A stretch of DNA of 64,000 nucleotides, taken from the NCBI GenBank assembly GCA_023374045.1, contig CM041776.1, forward strand, positions 471,623,375 to 471,687,374. The letters are read 5' to 3'. This document shows, one piece after another, positions 45,785 to 57,037 of the stretch. A program made the position numbers and the translations under genes. The notes under the pieces were generated by a model that searched no databases, was not told the origin of the DNA, and was given only the letters and a program-made list of their open reading frames with translations. The stretch is from Limonium bicolor. Its lineage: Eukaryota; Streptophyta; Magnoliopsida; Caryophyllales; Plumbaginaceae. The stretch's first letter is position 1; every line of letters starts with the position of its first letter.

Positions 45785-46588
45785 ATGGCAAACATCGGAA
45801 TCGATGAAGCAATGGCAAGTGAGTTGTACAAGTTGTTGGTTGAACTGAAAAGATCGTACGATGAGACATCTGAACTTTATAGATAGTTAGCCAACAAAAG
45901 GATGGAGCAGTCTATGGAACAGACTCCTGTTTGGGCAGTGGAGCAAGAGTCTTCTGGTTCTTTTGATCTGTTTTCCTCTGATTTGTGTTGCTCGCAGTGT
46001 GGGGGAAATCACGAGTTCGAAGATTGCCTCGAAATTGAAGAGATGAGGCTAATGGAGGAGCAATTCGAACACGAATCATCCTATTCACAGGATATATATT
46101 GCTCAAATTGTGGGGGACCTCACGAGTTCGATGACTGTCTCGAAGTACAATATCAATTGTGGTTAGAGGATCAACCAGACTACCTGCACAAAATCGCTCT
46201 TCGACAACATGATTCAATCTTGAACAATGTAGTGGAGCAACCTGTTGAAATATCAAGTCGCCCTCCCTCACCACCCTTGGTCCTAAACGAAAAGGATGTT
46301 GACATACTTGAATTTGAGAGGGGCGAGCCACCACCACTTTGCCATTACCACGGTCTCTTTGAGCCTCACCCACAGAAGGAGGATGTTTACATCCTTCAAT
46401 TTGAGGAAAAACAACAATCATCACCTGGTCTTCTGCTTGAGACCCGTTACTATCAATACTTCCTCAAACACCAGGTTTTGTGGAGTATTTATTTTCATTC
46501 TTTATTTGTCGAGGTAACGTTTTGTTTTGATCCAGGTGGTTTACTACTGATTGTTGTCCACTTCTATCTCCTGTTGACGCTATTGTAA
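45785..46588 (+). pseudogene. Mini-gag with two zinc knuckles, element C (one in-frame TAG)
   Basis: An ATG at 45785 opens a frame (MANIGIDEAMASELYKLLVE) that meets TAG at 45884-45886 and then stays open from 45902 to 46588. The product would be about 267 residues including the stop site. It carries two knuckles, CSQCGGNHEFEDC and CSNCGGPHEFDDC, both with the C-X2-C-X3-H-X4-C spacing of the element B gag (CAICAGPHETPQC). Acidic linkers and a hydrophobic C-terminus (LLLIVVHFYLLLTLL) follow. No capsid domain is recognisable. It may be a reduced gag that packages its own RNA; that is inference. Whether the TAG is real or read through is unknown. Confidence 0.65.
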
Positions 46589-46620
46589 ACTTTTATTTTT
46601 GACCCGGGATGACTAAGTGA

Positions 46621-46672
46621 GAGTCTAGCCAGAGACTCTAAATCTGGGCAGCTTAATGGGAGGCAACCCATT
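46621..46672 (+). ncRNA. Twin-hairpin structure, element C
   Basis: Stem one: GAGTCT (46621-46626) with AGACTC (46633-46638). Stem two: AATGGG (46655-46660) with CCCATT (46667-46672) around AGGCAA. GGGCAGCT lies between. Pairing is kept against A and B although stem bases differ. Confidence 0.6.
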
Positions 46673-46856
46673 GGTTTGTTATGTTCTTGTTATTATTTTG
46701 TTTGTTTTTTTTCCTCAAGTTTGTTTTTCTCTTGCTTTTTATTTGAGTTCTTTTTCTTTTATGCCAACATGACCTTCAATGTGGTTCCACTTGAGTTCTT
46801 CTGGCTATGCAGGTTTTTCTTTCTGGAATATTTTTATTCATCTCATAGCTGAACTC

Positions 46857-47041
46857 AAGTGTGGGGGAGCATATGCTACTACGTCTTTGTGAACTTTGGG
46901 GAGTATTCTTTTCACTCTACATACTTTCAGTACTCCCTTTTCCTTTTTTTCTTGTGTGAATTACTCCTTTGGATTGAATTCCATTTCTAATTTAATTCTT
47001 TCCAAGCAATGAGGGCATTGCTCCAATCTAAGTGTGGGGGA
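46857..47041 (+). promoter_or_regulatory. Two internal G-rich boxes and a palindrome, element C
   Basis: AAGTGTGGGGGA at 46857-46868 and 47030-47041; CAATGAGGGCATTG at 47007-47020 just before the second. Confidence 0.6.
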
Positions 47042-47872
47042 GGATTCGCTCCTTCGTAGCTTGTTTTTAAGTTTTTTTTGCATTTGTTTGAGTTTTGTAA
47101 ATGGTATTTGCTGAAAAGGGAGCCACGAAGGAAGTTACGCAGGTTGATAGGTTATGGGGTGCAGAATTTTTCAACTGTTTGTGTATTAATTGTTAAAATT
47201 GAAGTCTATTTGTCAATTGCTAATAAGTTTGAGAATATTTACCATATGAACTCTGTTTTTAGCTTTGATCCTGGGAATGAATGGAATGCAAAGGTGGAAG
47301 AACAAAGGCGAGGTACTCCGCTGATCCAAAAAGGCAAATTCTAATCCAAATCAGGCCTCGTTCACTCGGTTATTAAGTCCTTTGGGGTGCCATATCACCT
47401 AGCTACCTAAGATTCTCTGAATCTGGGATAGTTGGCCCAAAGCCGCTACATGGGTGGAGAGAAAAGTCTGAGGTGAAAGAAAGAAAAAAGAATGAACTTC
47501 AATTGAAGTATCTTTGCATTTTATGAGCTGAAATGTTAATATTAACTTTTATCTAATGGATCATGAGTACGTGGCATTGAAAGGTATAATGGAATATGAT
47601 TTTACTTCATGCCCCTTGTCATTCGAAGGAAAGAGAATGAATTTAAGGTGGATTGGCTCAAGGTTAAAGGCTAAGTTCTTATGGTTCTACTTCTCTTTCT
47701 AGTACTTTGGAAGACTTCTTGTTTTGTGTTTCTAAAATAACAGTTGAAAGCTTATGCGCCCTTTGATCTAAAAAATTTGTAATCTTCTTTTGTGCTCTTC
47801 CTTCATGGTTTTACATCATTTACGTTGCTTGAACTTGTGTTTGAAGGATTTGCTTGAGGACAAGCAAAAGAC

Positions 47873-47887
47873 AAGTGTGGGGGAATT
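47873..47887 (+). promoter_or_regulatory. Polypurine tract of element C
   Basis: AAGTGTGGGGGA and three further bases before the 3' LTR, preceded by GAGGACAAGCAAAAG as in element B. Confidence 0.75.
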
Positions 47888-49289
47888 TGATATGTTGTTA
47901 TTTTATGTAAATTTTACTATTGAAACCCCTTGTCTTTATTACCATTTCCCTATGATTTTGTATTTAACTGAAGCCCATTCCTAAATATAACAGAAACTGT
48001 CAGAGAATAAGTTATTTTGAAGTTTAAATGACTTAGGATGGATTTATGGGGAATTTGGTATTTTACGGAGGTAGATAAATAAATTAAACTGCTGACAATG
48101 AATTCCTATTTATGTGCAGGTAATTCCAAAGGTTTCCAAGAGTTTGAGATGTGAAAGGTCTTCATTTACTTCGAGAAACTGAAGGGAATTAAAATAATAT
48201 CATCAATGAGCTAAGTGCAGAGCCTTGAATTTAACCTATAAATATGGAAGACTTTTGCAGAGAAAATCATCCACTCATCTACTCATCCACACAACATCAC
48301 TTCAGTTCTGTTTTTAGCTTTAGGTTTAGTTTTTATTTCTTTTTCATACACAAAGAAGAACGGAAGCAGTCGCGAGAGTTCTTCTCCTCCACCATCATCT
48401 CAACCTCCAGCCCAGTAAATTGTAGTTGTGGATAGCGGGACGAACGAAGGAGTCTTCTACCCCGAATGATTTCTTCTCTATCTCTATCTACTATTTTGTA
48501 ACATGCTAGGCTAGGAGGATTTACTCTGGGGAAGGGTGTATTCGTAGCTAGTTGAATTTGCAATTACTTCTATTGATTTGATAAGAGATTTTATTTCCAG
48601 ACTGTTCAGATTAAAGTTTAAGTTGTGCTTTTTAATAAATTTCATGGATTTGTTAATTAGCTTTCAAAACTTGTTATGATCAGATCGGTGATTAACAAGA
48701 CGGTTCTATTAATCTGTTGTCTGTGGAAACTATATCGGATTGATTACGTTGTCCTTCAGGTGCTTAAATTCTTGTGGAGAATCGAATTGGATTAATTAGA
48801 TTTTCCTTCAAGTTTGAATAATTTTTTGCGCTTAATCCATCTATGTGTGTTTCGCTAGAATCTTGATTAGATCTTGCGTGTTCTGCTAGATGCGCTTTCT
48901 TGATATTAGGATTTAATACTAGAGAGATACTAAAGAATTCAGCCAATCCACATCTCTTGTTAAATTATAGAAGTTTACATAATCTGACTTGTGAAGATTA
49001 ACCTGAACCCAGTGTTCCACTCATCCATATCACCATTCCAGTTCTTATTTAATTTTTTGTCTTTTTATTTTATCTGTGTTTATTAAATTTCCAAAACAAA
49101 ACAAACGCCCCATTTATTTCCAGTTTTCAAGGATTAGGCATATTTTCTTCAAGTCCCGTGGATTGATACCCGGTTGCTTCTGTTTCCTATACTACTGCGA
49201 CCGGGATTTTTGCAACCCGGCAGGCTTTTGATTTATTATTTTCTAGATTAATTTATTTAGTTTTTAGTATATCAAATTACCTGTTTGCA
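47888..49289 (+). repeat. 3' LTR of element C
   Basis: 1402 bases nearly identical to the 5' LTR; TATA box at 48237-48244. Confidence 0.93.
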
Positions 49290-49784
49290 AAGTGCGCCCC
49301 CAAGAGTAGAAATCTTCGCCTGGTTCCTGCTGAATGGTAGACTAGCAACTAAAGATAGGCTGTTTGGATTGAACTTGATGACGCTAGGCTCTGTGATGTG
49401 CCCCCTTTGTCAAAGGGTAGTGGAATCTATTGACCATCTATTTTTTAGGTGCCGGAAGTCTCAAGCCCTTTGGTCGTCCATTCTTAGATGGTGGGGAGTG
49501 GAGCTGGCTCTAGACGTCTAAGCACTTGAGAGCTGGCAACTGTACACACCTTCACCGCAGTGCAAAAGATTGTGGTTGTTTACCTATCTCTTCGTGGTCT
49601 ATAACATGTGGTACTCAAGAAACAAGGTGATCTTTGAGCAACAGGACATTCACTGGGATAAACTGGTGCTCTCAGTAAAACTCCAGATTCTGACTTGGTG
49701 CAACAAGGAAAAGGAAGTGAAGAGTGATGTTAATTCGCTATTGTTTTGTTCTAACCTGAAAGACCACTAGTAGAAAACAGGCCT

Positions 49785-50115
49785 ACGGCGGCGGTTGTTT
49801 GGGCCCTATGACGGCGGTTCAAAACCGCTGAAATGGGTGCTGCCGCGGTAGGTGAAAGACCTACTGCAGCGGTTGTAGAACTGCTAAGGTAGGTACTCTA
49901 ACACAGCGGTTCTTTTAGCAACCGTCGTGGTAGATACCTACCTCAGCGGTTCTACAACCGCTGCAATAGGTTCTCTATCGCGGCGGTTGTTAAAAGAACC
50001 GCTGCATTAGACGTACCTATGTCGGCGGTTGTTAAAGGAACCACTGCATTATGTTGTCTTCAGATAGTCATTAGACACAGCCTATTGTAGCGGTTGTTCT
50101 TAAGAACCGCTGCAA
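49785..50115. repeat. CACTA subterminal repeat array
   Basis: Many copies of GCGGTTNT and its complement AACCGCTG in both orientations, often paired as hairpins (GCGGTTGTTCTTAAGAACCGC near 50090). Such repeats bind the CACTA transposase TNPA-type protein in known elements. Confidence 0.8.
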
Positions 50116-50405
50116 TAGGTGTTTTTTTTGTTTTTTCCTTTCCACCCTACAATTGTACCAAACACACCCGAAGATCAATCAAACCTGTTAACATATCAAA
50201 ATCAACAATGCCACCACAGTGGGGTAGTAGATTACACCATTTAAACGGCCACCAAACCCACCAACGGGCAATAATCCACTTTCACTTACAAATATGAGCA
50301 ATATTTAATCAAACATCAATAGAATCATTACACAAACCACAATTATACCATGATATTTTCTAAAATATCATACTTAGTCCTATCTAATACTAATAACAAC
50401 CTACG

Positions 50406-51600
50406 TTAAACGCTCATGTATTCCGCCCATTCCTCGAGCATCTCGGTTATATGTCCTTCACCGTACTCACCAGCTACCAAATCTTCAAAAGCCTTGAATA
50501 AAAAAAAAAGTTATGATTAGTTGCTAAAAACTTTGAGTTTAAGAATCAATGTTAAAAAGTATATACAAAATCAAAATATTTTGAGAATGCTACTTACCTT
50601 GTCTAGAGACTTCTTTGGCAAGAGCATCGATGCCGCTACCAAGTCACTCATAAACCGCATGACAAAGTAGCCACATTCTAAACCTCCTGGCTGCTGTGGA
50701 CACTGCGCATTAATATACATACATGTTCAAAATTAATTTAACATATATTATAATACTGTTACCATTTCAAAACCAATAAATATATTACGAAATTAGAATA
50801 AGGATTACAAAAATACCTTGACTACATTCCACTGAATGTTCTTAATTCTCGTTCCCTGGGGTTGTGTTAGTACAGCTTGAAAGGTACTAGAATTCGTACA
50901 CATAGATAAAGTAAAAGTTATCAACCAAATGATTAAGAAATAACTGAAAATTGATCATTAATCAAGTTAAGTAATTCACCTCAGCAACATGTTAAGTATA
51001 ATTGGCTTCTTGGGATGCCGAGATGCTGAGTCAAGCTGCAGGAATCTTGGGATTTTTACACATAGAACGAGCAAAGACCAGTGTCGGCTGTTAATAGATT
51101 GTAACACAAGCAGAACTTAATTCAATCGAATACATAATACAAGTATCATAATTTTTAAATTAACTTAACATTTGATAAAATTCTTACCCATGATGAAGTG
51201 GTAGTAGTATGTAAGATTTATCAGTACATGCACATGCATGTATCATAGTCGAAAAGTACTGGACCAAAGCTTGGGGGGTCAAATCCCATATTAGCTTTGG
51301 AGCAGAAGTCAGGGCATAAGAACCCGAAACTACTACTTTCATGAACTTGGACCGTCTTGTCATCAACAAACCTGCACAATATAAAGAAATCGATATTAGT
51401 GATTTAATTTTCAAGTATGCAGAGTAAAATATATACAAGGTGTGCTAGTTACTTACATGCAAGCCGATTTGAGAATCGACACATTCAACCAATCCTTTGT
51501 GAATAACTCCACAAAATCACTAATGTAAATTTCAAATCTTTGAGCGCCTTCATAGTGAAAAAGTCAGTCTTGGTTCCACTATAACCGAATCACTTGTCGG
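50406..51600 (-). pseudogene. Ulp1-like (C48) cysteine protease gene of the CACTA element
   Basis: Minus-strand exons with GT-AG borders: about 51600-51457 (DFVELFTKDWLN), 51371-51188, 51087-50980, 50886-50817, 50702-50598 and 50492-50406. The catalytic set is visible: His in GRHWSLLVL, Asp in LQLDSA, the oxyanion Gln and Cys in PQQPGGLECGYFVMRFM. The C-terminus ends EEWAEYMSV. The family cleaves SUMO/ubiquitin-like conjugates; in transposons the role is unclear. The exon 51371-51188 needs a frame change near a run of six C (about 51280-51290), so it is broken as read. The 5' part is not resolved. Confidence 0.7.
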
Positions 51601-51781
51601 CGGTGTTATCAACAGTGAGGAGTGCAATTGTTTCATCGGCGGCGTCATTGACCTTGTATAAAGTGTTTAGTGTTTACTTTGGGAAGCTTTTGTACTCATT
51701 CTATAAGCTAGTTAGAGACACCTATTTTTGTGCCATGGTGGAGCCTGTTTCTAGCCGCCATGTTAACTAGTTCATGGTACT

Positions 51782-52072
51782 TTGCTACAGAGTAGCCCTT
51801 TGATAAAAAAACAAAGAGCTTTAGAACATCAAGAAAATCTTCGGGAAATGATTGAAACAATTGAAAGTTTATGGAAGCGAGATTCAAAGGAAGGGCCAAA
51901 ATATGAAGAAGGTAGTGTGGGGAAGGAAAAACAATTGGAAATTAGTTCTGGAGAAAGGGCAGAAGCATATGAAGATGAGGATTTAAAAAACAAGAAAGTG
52001 TTTGGTTGTTTCAGATTTGAGAGAATAGAAGTTCTTGGTAGACTATGTATTTCTGAGAGTGTATTCGTATAA
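51782..52072 (+). other. Open frame of unknown nature
   Basis: 96 codons, Glu/Lys-rich, with a possible helix (EHQENLREMIETIESLWKRD). I recognise no family. It may be part of the CACTA cargo or chance. Confidence 0.25.
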
Positions 52073-52359
52073 TACAGTCTACCTCTCTATTTTCTACTTA
52101 CAACCTAAGCGCTCTGTAGCTTTATATGTATGCTATTTACTGAACTGTTACAATGTAATGATGAAATACTAATACTAGAGTACATAAAATGTGTTATAAG
52201 TATTATGTATTTCAATACCCTCTTTCAAGATGAAGGGCAGTTGGAAGTTTGAATGATCGAATCTTGTCATGAATCAGTAAGTAGTATTAGCCACGGTTGA
52301 CTTCTTGTGCTGTTTCTGAGTCTTTTGTGACTTGTTTTGTCCAAAAAAAATTTGTAGTC

Positions 52360-52670
52360 TTTAGTTGTTCCTTGTTTGGTCAGAATGTCTGCAAGTTGAT
52401 GTTCGCCTGGAATGTATTAGAGGGTTATCAGACCTTCTTTGATCTTTGCACGGACGAGGTGACAACCTAGCTCGATATGCTTCGTTAGAGTAGATTTTGA
52501 GCATTTTACATTGCAGTTTTATTGTCACAGGTGACTGCGATGGGGTTATTCCTTCAACTCCTAAGTCGTGGAGAATGCGAGAGAGCCAAGTTAGCTCAGT
52601 GGTAACTCTCCTGATCGGTATTCAGATTCAGCAGTGGATAGGGCGATAGTGTGCTGTTTATTAGACTTTC
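52360..52670 (-). pseudogene. Copia RNase H scrap
   Basis: Minus-strand pieces in several frames: ALSTAESEYRS, then HLVRAKIKEGLI and YIPGEHQLADILTK, the end of a copia RNase H. It is cut at 52671 by the chromovirus LTR. Confidence 0.75.
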
Positions 52671-55600
52671 TGTAACACCCCTACTACGCACTTAACAACT
52701 AACCGAAATCGCAGCGGAAATAAACAACTAAACAATAACTAAACGGGTTGGTGTTACACGCCGTTAACCACCCACGTGGCTAACTAGGCAGAATAAATAC
52801 AAGTTGTACCGGTCTGATGATCAAACTCCCGAGCATAGAACTAATAACCATAAATACATAATATACAATACCGAGTATTTAGTTACAATCCATCACTGTA
52901 AACTGTCACTGTATACCGTCACTATAGTGTAAACGTAATCCAAAATATAACGCCACGGGAGCACAGGCGCATCCCGGGCCCAACAACCAAAATATACCAA
53001 AAGTATTCATGACCTAAGATCTAAAGCCATTCCGCTTCTTCGATCCTCATCCTGCAAATAAATATGGAGCCCCCGAGGGGGTCAGCAACCCTTGGCTGGT
53101 ATGGTTAACGCGCAGCCCATCGGCTACCGGGATACGCGCAACTATTTGTCGTTTTAACATGGCATTGATTTTAAACAACAACATAAATAGCATAGCAAGA
53201 ATATTGCATAGCAACAACATCGCACTGAACACACAAGAAGGTTTCTTTTTAGGAACCGAACCAACATAGTTAGGTCACATGGAGAGCCTAGAGATTGTTG
53301 CCAACTCATGCTAAGCTCGTTACTTAACTCGTTACCGCCCTGTTAGATTGAACGGATAACTTATTCCCTAGGTGTGTCGGATATAGTGATCCAAGCACAC
53401 CGAACAAACATAGTATGCCCCTCTGGCCCGACGTGAGTCAGCAAATAGCCTTGGATAAGCTAAAGGGTAGGTTGGAAACCAAAATGGAAAACAGCCTTAA
53501 CATACAAAGAGAATCGAACCGGTTATGACATCGACTCCCATACTCACACGCGTGGCCGGAACTACCGGACTCCTCACTTCCCCGGTTAGCACTTGTTAGA
53601 AGTCCCATTATTGAAACTTAAACAACGAGTTCACAAGCAAGTGTTCAGGTCAAGTTAAACACACACACAAGGGAAATGAGACACATCTTACCGATACATC
53701 AATTTTAACAACTGTAAACTCATTACATGACTTAATCTTACAAAGTCGTAAACACACAGAAAAACAAACAACACACAAGCCGGTGTAAACCGGTAGGCAA
53801 CAGACTGCAAGAGAACCATACCTTGGTCCTTGCTGCGAACGTGACACGCCAAACGTTGTCCCTAAACATGATTAATAATGTCGGTTAATTTACCGTATTT
53901 GACTTCAAATTTTACTAAGTGTTTATATACTCGCATGACATGTTTTACAACTAAGCTTACATCTAGTTGCCCTCATTATACCCACTAGGGTTTACTACAT
54001 AAGTCATTTTTTTTTTAAGTTTTGGGTCCGACCGACCCACCGACCGACCCAACCAACAGGGTCGGTCCATTTCAGTAACTCTCGGGTTTTGAAAATTCCA
54101 CTTCGACCGACCCATGTCCGACCCAAGTCCACTGGGTCGGTCCATTCCAAAAACTGTCCTCTCTTTTAAAACTTACTCGACCGACCCTACACTATTCCGA
54201 CCGACTCATAGCCCTCTGGGTCGGTCCATTCCAGAACCTTATTTGTCCTTTGTTTTTAGCCCGACCGACCCACCGACCGACCCAACCCCTTGGGTCGGTC
54301 GATTCCAGAAACTCATCCGGCTGGTTTAACAGAGTCCGACCGACCGACCCAGCCAGGGTCGGTCCCCTGGGTCGGTCGACACCATAACATGCCCAACACT
54401 TGTCAAATCTTCTCCAAACTTTTCCTTAAGCCACCTAATGTGTTCTAACATCATTTGGCACCCTTAAACCTTCATATAACATCCACAAAACTCACTTTCT
54501 AATTCCTTAAACACTTACTCATTTTCTTACCAAAATTCCTAACACTTATAATGTTTTCTCCTTAGGTTTCTAAGTGGTGTTTCATACCTATGATAACTAC
54601 TATGCCAAAATGTTATCTCACCACTATAACATCATCTCCCAAGCATCTTTTCTTACTAACCTAACTCCTTAATGCCACTACTTGAAACTTCTCCACAAGT
54701 TTACACATCCTCCTTACAACACCTTATTTCCTCATTCTTTACCAAAACTTGTATAAATCCTAAACACAATTTCACCATGAATTGATGTATCCTAAAACAC
54801 TCATTTTACTTCTAAAACCTCATAGATGATGCCTAAGTCCTTTTAGCACCCCTAGAACACCTTAAGACATTGTTTTCTTCTCTAGTAAAACACCTAGTTA
54901 TTTCTAACATTTCCTAGTTCACAAAACTCATTTAAAACACTCAAACTTCTTATACCTTATCCAAATTTTGACATGGGTTCTCCTAGAACATTGCTATGCC
55001 AAAACACATTGTTTTCACCATTGAGCATTCAAGAACACCTAAATCCATCAAGAGCATTCTCACACACAAAACTTCACCCAATTTACACTACATCACAATA
55101 TAGTGCATAATTTAAATTGCTTGGCACTTAGGCCCTTAAATAACATGGCTCTTAGGCCCTTAAATTGCATAAATCTTAAACACTGAATTTCCACATGTAT
55201 ATATTGCCTTTGACCTGCAAATACACCCAACAATACATATGTCGTTAATAAACTCCTTTAGAGCATTTTACTAACTCATTTACCATTAGCTCCTTAAGTA
55301 GTTTTAACAAACAACTTAAGCTCATTTTTTTCCTAATGCATCAAACTACATTAGGTTAGCACATTTACCTCTTTTCCTCTCAAACTTCTTCCTTGTTTCC
55401 TTGATTAAAGTCGGCAAGGACCTTGATTGCTTGTCAATTTCTAATCAATACACAAGTAAGGTAATGAGCATTCAAGCTCCAAGCTTAACTCATTATTAAT
55501 CCCTAGGTTATATAACCTCTTAAAACATTAAGGTGATTGTTTTACCTTGAAAATGGAAGAGAGTTTGAATAAGTAGCAAGATAAGACTCCACCAAGTCCT

Positions 55601-56649
55601 TTGAAGATTGAAATGAAGCTAGAACAAGGAAAGAGAAGACACCATTACAAGGTGCATTTTCGGTCAACACCAAAAATGATGGAAATAATGTTTTCTTTGG
55701 TTTTTCCTTACCTTGAGGCAAAGGTGATCAACAAGGCATAAAAATGTAAGCTCAAGCTCCTTCCATGGAAGTTCTCCTTGGCACCGAAATGGTTGTTTTA
55801 GAGTTTTGAAAGGATGAAGTTGAAGAGCTTGATGAGACTAAGAGAATGGTGGTCTTAGAATTTGATTTGGTTAATGGAGCTAGGAGACATAAGAGATTGA
55901 AGATGGTGGTGTGTGTGGTGCTGTAGCAAACCGTGAATGAGAGGAAGAAGAGAGGTTGGAGACGGTGGGAAATGAAGAAGGAAAGAAGAGAATGAAGAGA
56001 AAGGTAAGTTTGTAAGATATTTAAGCTTAAAGTAAATTGTAACTTGCTTTATCAATTTTTCTATCTTATCAAATTAACAAGGGGGATGACTCATCCCTTA
56101 TAAAAATCGGCCCCCTCTAAGTACTTAGGGGTATTTTAGTCTTTGTTGACCAAATAACTCACTTATATAGACTTATGTTATAAACTAGCATAATTTAGTT
56201 ACTATTCACTAAACAAGGCACATAATTGTGAAATTTTTGATTTCCCATTGATTGAGACTTCCTAATGTGATATTAAGTAGTACACATGTTAATTAAAGAG
56301 GAATGATGGACATTTAGCCACTCAAAACTCATTTACAAGACAATTTTTCAAAAATGTGCTTTAAGACTCCTTAAAGCACATTTTGTGTTTTAACTTGTTT
56401 TCAAGCTTGGTTTTCGTTGGTAATTGGTTTTATATGTCCATTAACATGTAAATAAGGTCTTGGTAAGCTTATTAAGTCTTAACAAAGATTATCCCAAGCT
56501 TAGAGCACATTTTCGCCCATATTGTCTTTAAGGTATTTATTTGTGTTTTCTATGGTTTAATTTGTTCACTAATGTTTCTAAGGCACTTTTTAGCCTTAAT
56601 ATACCATAGTTTAATGTTTAAACAACATACCTAGGTTTGGGGTATTTCA
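52671..56649 (-). repeat. 3' LTR of the minus-strand chromovirus
   Basis: 3979 bases. Minus-strand start TGAAATACCCCAAACC (56649), end AGGGGTGTTACA (52671). The ends match the LTR at 58764-63725, though the interiors differ. An inverted-word array lies at 54025-54385. No believable gene; the many short open frames are unrelated to protein families. Confidence 0.8.
54025..54385. repeat. Inverted-word array (CCGACCGACCCA / TGGGTCGGTC)
   Basis: Five blocks in which one or two CCGACCGACCC words are followed after about 10-30 bases by TGGGTCGGTC, with CATTCCAGAA or similar behind. Each block can fold as a hairpin. Confidence 0.8.
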
Positions 56650-56668
56650 ATCTACCCCCCTTAAAAGA
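56650..56668 (-). promoter_or_regulatory. Polypurine tract of the minus-strand chromovirus
   Basis: CTTTTAAGGGGGGTAGAT on the minus strand directly precedes the LTR start. Confidence 0.75.
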
Positions 56669-56943
56669 ACTTTGTCCCCAAAGTTCACATTTCCCACATG
56701 TCTTTAATATTAGAACACGGGAAACACTTATGAAACAATACTTCCATAACAACATTAACAACATGCTTACATAACATCGGACAAGGTCCAAGCAACATAA
56801 CATCATTCAGACACAACGGTCTGTAACATAACAACATAACATGGACAATGTATTTAAATACATGTCGTACACACATAACCGAAACGGCTCTACCCCCCTT
56901 AAAAGGGGTACGCCCCGTACCCTATACACACAAACACTAAGAA

Positions 56944-57037
56944 ATAAACAATGACGGGTACTTCTCCTTCATCTTATCTTCCAGCTCCCAAGTGGCCTCC
57001 TCGACGTCCTGGTTAGACTAGAGGACCTTCACCAGTC
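56944..57037 (-). pseudogene. Chromodomain tail of chromovirus integrase
   Basis: Minus-strand reading gives LVKVL, a TAG stop, then SNQDVEEATWELEDKMKEKY. The NQDVEEATWE signature is the end of the chromodomain in Tekay/Del-type integrases, which steers insertion to marked chromatin. The stop stands where Trp is usual. Only the last 30 or so codons remain. Confidence 0.8.

Larger units (their letters stand above)
43736..49289 (+). mobile_element. Non-autonomous Athila-like element C, full length
   Basis: A 5554-base LTR element with AAGTG on both sides (43731-43735, 49290-49294). LTRs are 43736-45138 and 47888-49289. The primer site TGGCGCCGTTGCCGGGA (45142-45158) is of the tRNA-Asp type. 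The internal part has one short gag-like frame and no pol, yet keeps the twin hairpins and G-rich boxes seen in elements A and B. The LTRs are nearly identical, so insertion is recent. Confidence 0.93.
43587..49764 (+). pseudogene. LINE ORF2 C-terminal region (zf-RVT), split by element C
   Basis: 43587-43735 reads DKLTWLADKSGKYYVKSFY, the usual start of the zf-RVT region. After element C, 49290-49521 goes on with PPRVEIFAWFLLNGRLATKD, CPLCQRVVESIDHLFFRCRK and ALWSSILRWWG. 49570-49770 gives the C-terminal tail with NMWYSRNKVIFEQQ. A one-base frame difference exists at the junction and a stop before 49570. The reverse transcriptase itself lies outside or is lost. A CACTA element starts at 49765. 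Confidence 0.8.
49765..52359. mobile_element. CACTA (En/Spm) element, left end certain, right end not found
   Basis: CACTAGTAGAAAACAGG at 49765 is a standard CACTA terminus. It is followed by subterminal repeats (49785-50115) and a Ulp1-like protease gene on the minus strand, which is frequent cargo of CACTA elements. The matching ...CTACTAGTG end is not in the window; the limit given here is where copia sequence starts. Confidence 0.65.
52671..57037 (-). mobile_element. Chromovirus (Tekay/Del-like), 3' part, minus strand
   Basis: On the minus strand: chromodomain tail of integrase (57034-56944), polypurine tract AAGGGGGGTAGAT, and a 3' LTR from 56649 to 52671. The rest of pol is missing because an Athila-like LTR begins at 57038. 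Confidence 0.8.

Noticed and set aside
45912..46424. 170-codon minus-strand open frame
   Set aside because: Antisense shadow of the mini-gag frame, which has the zinc knuckles.
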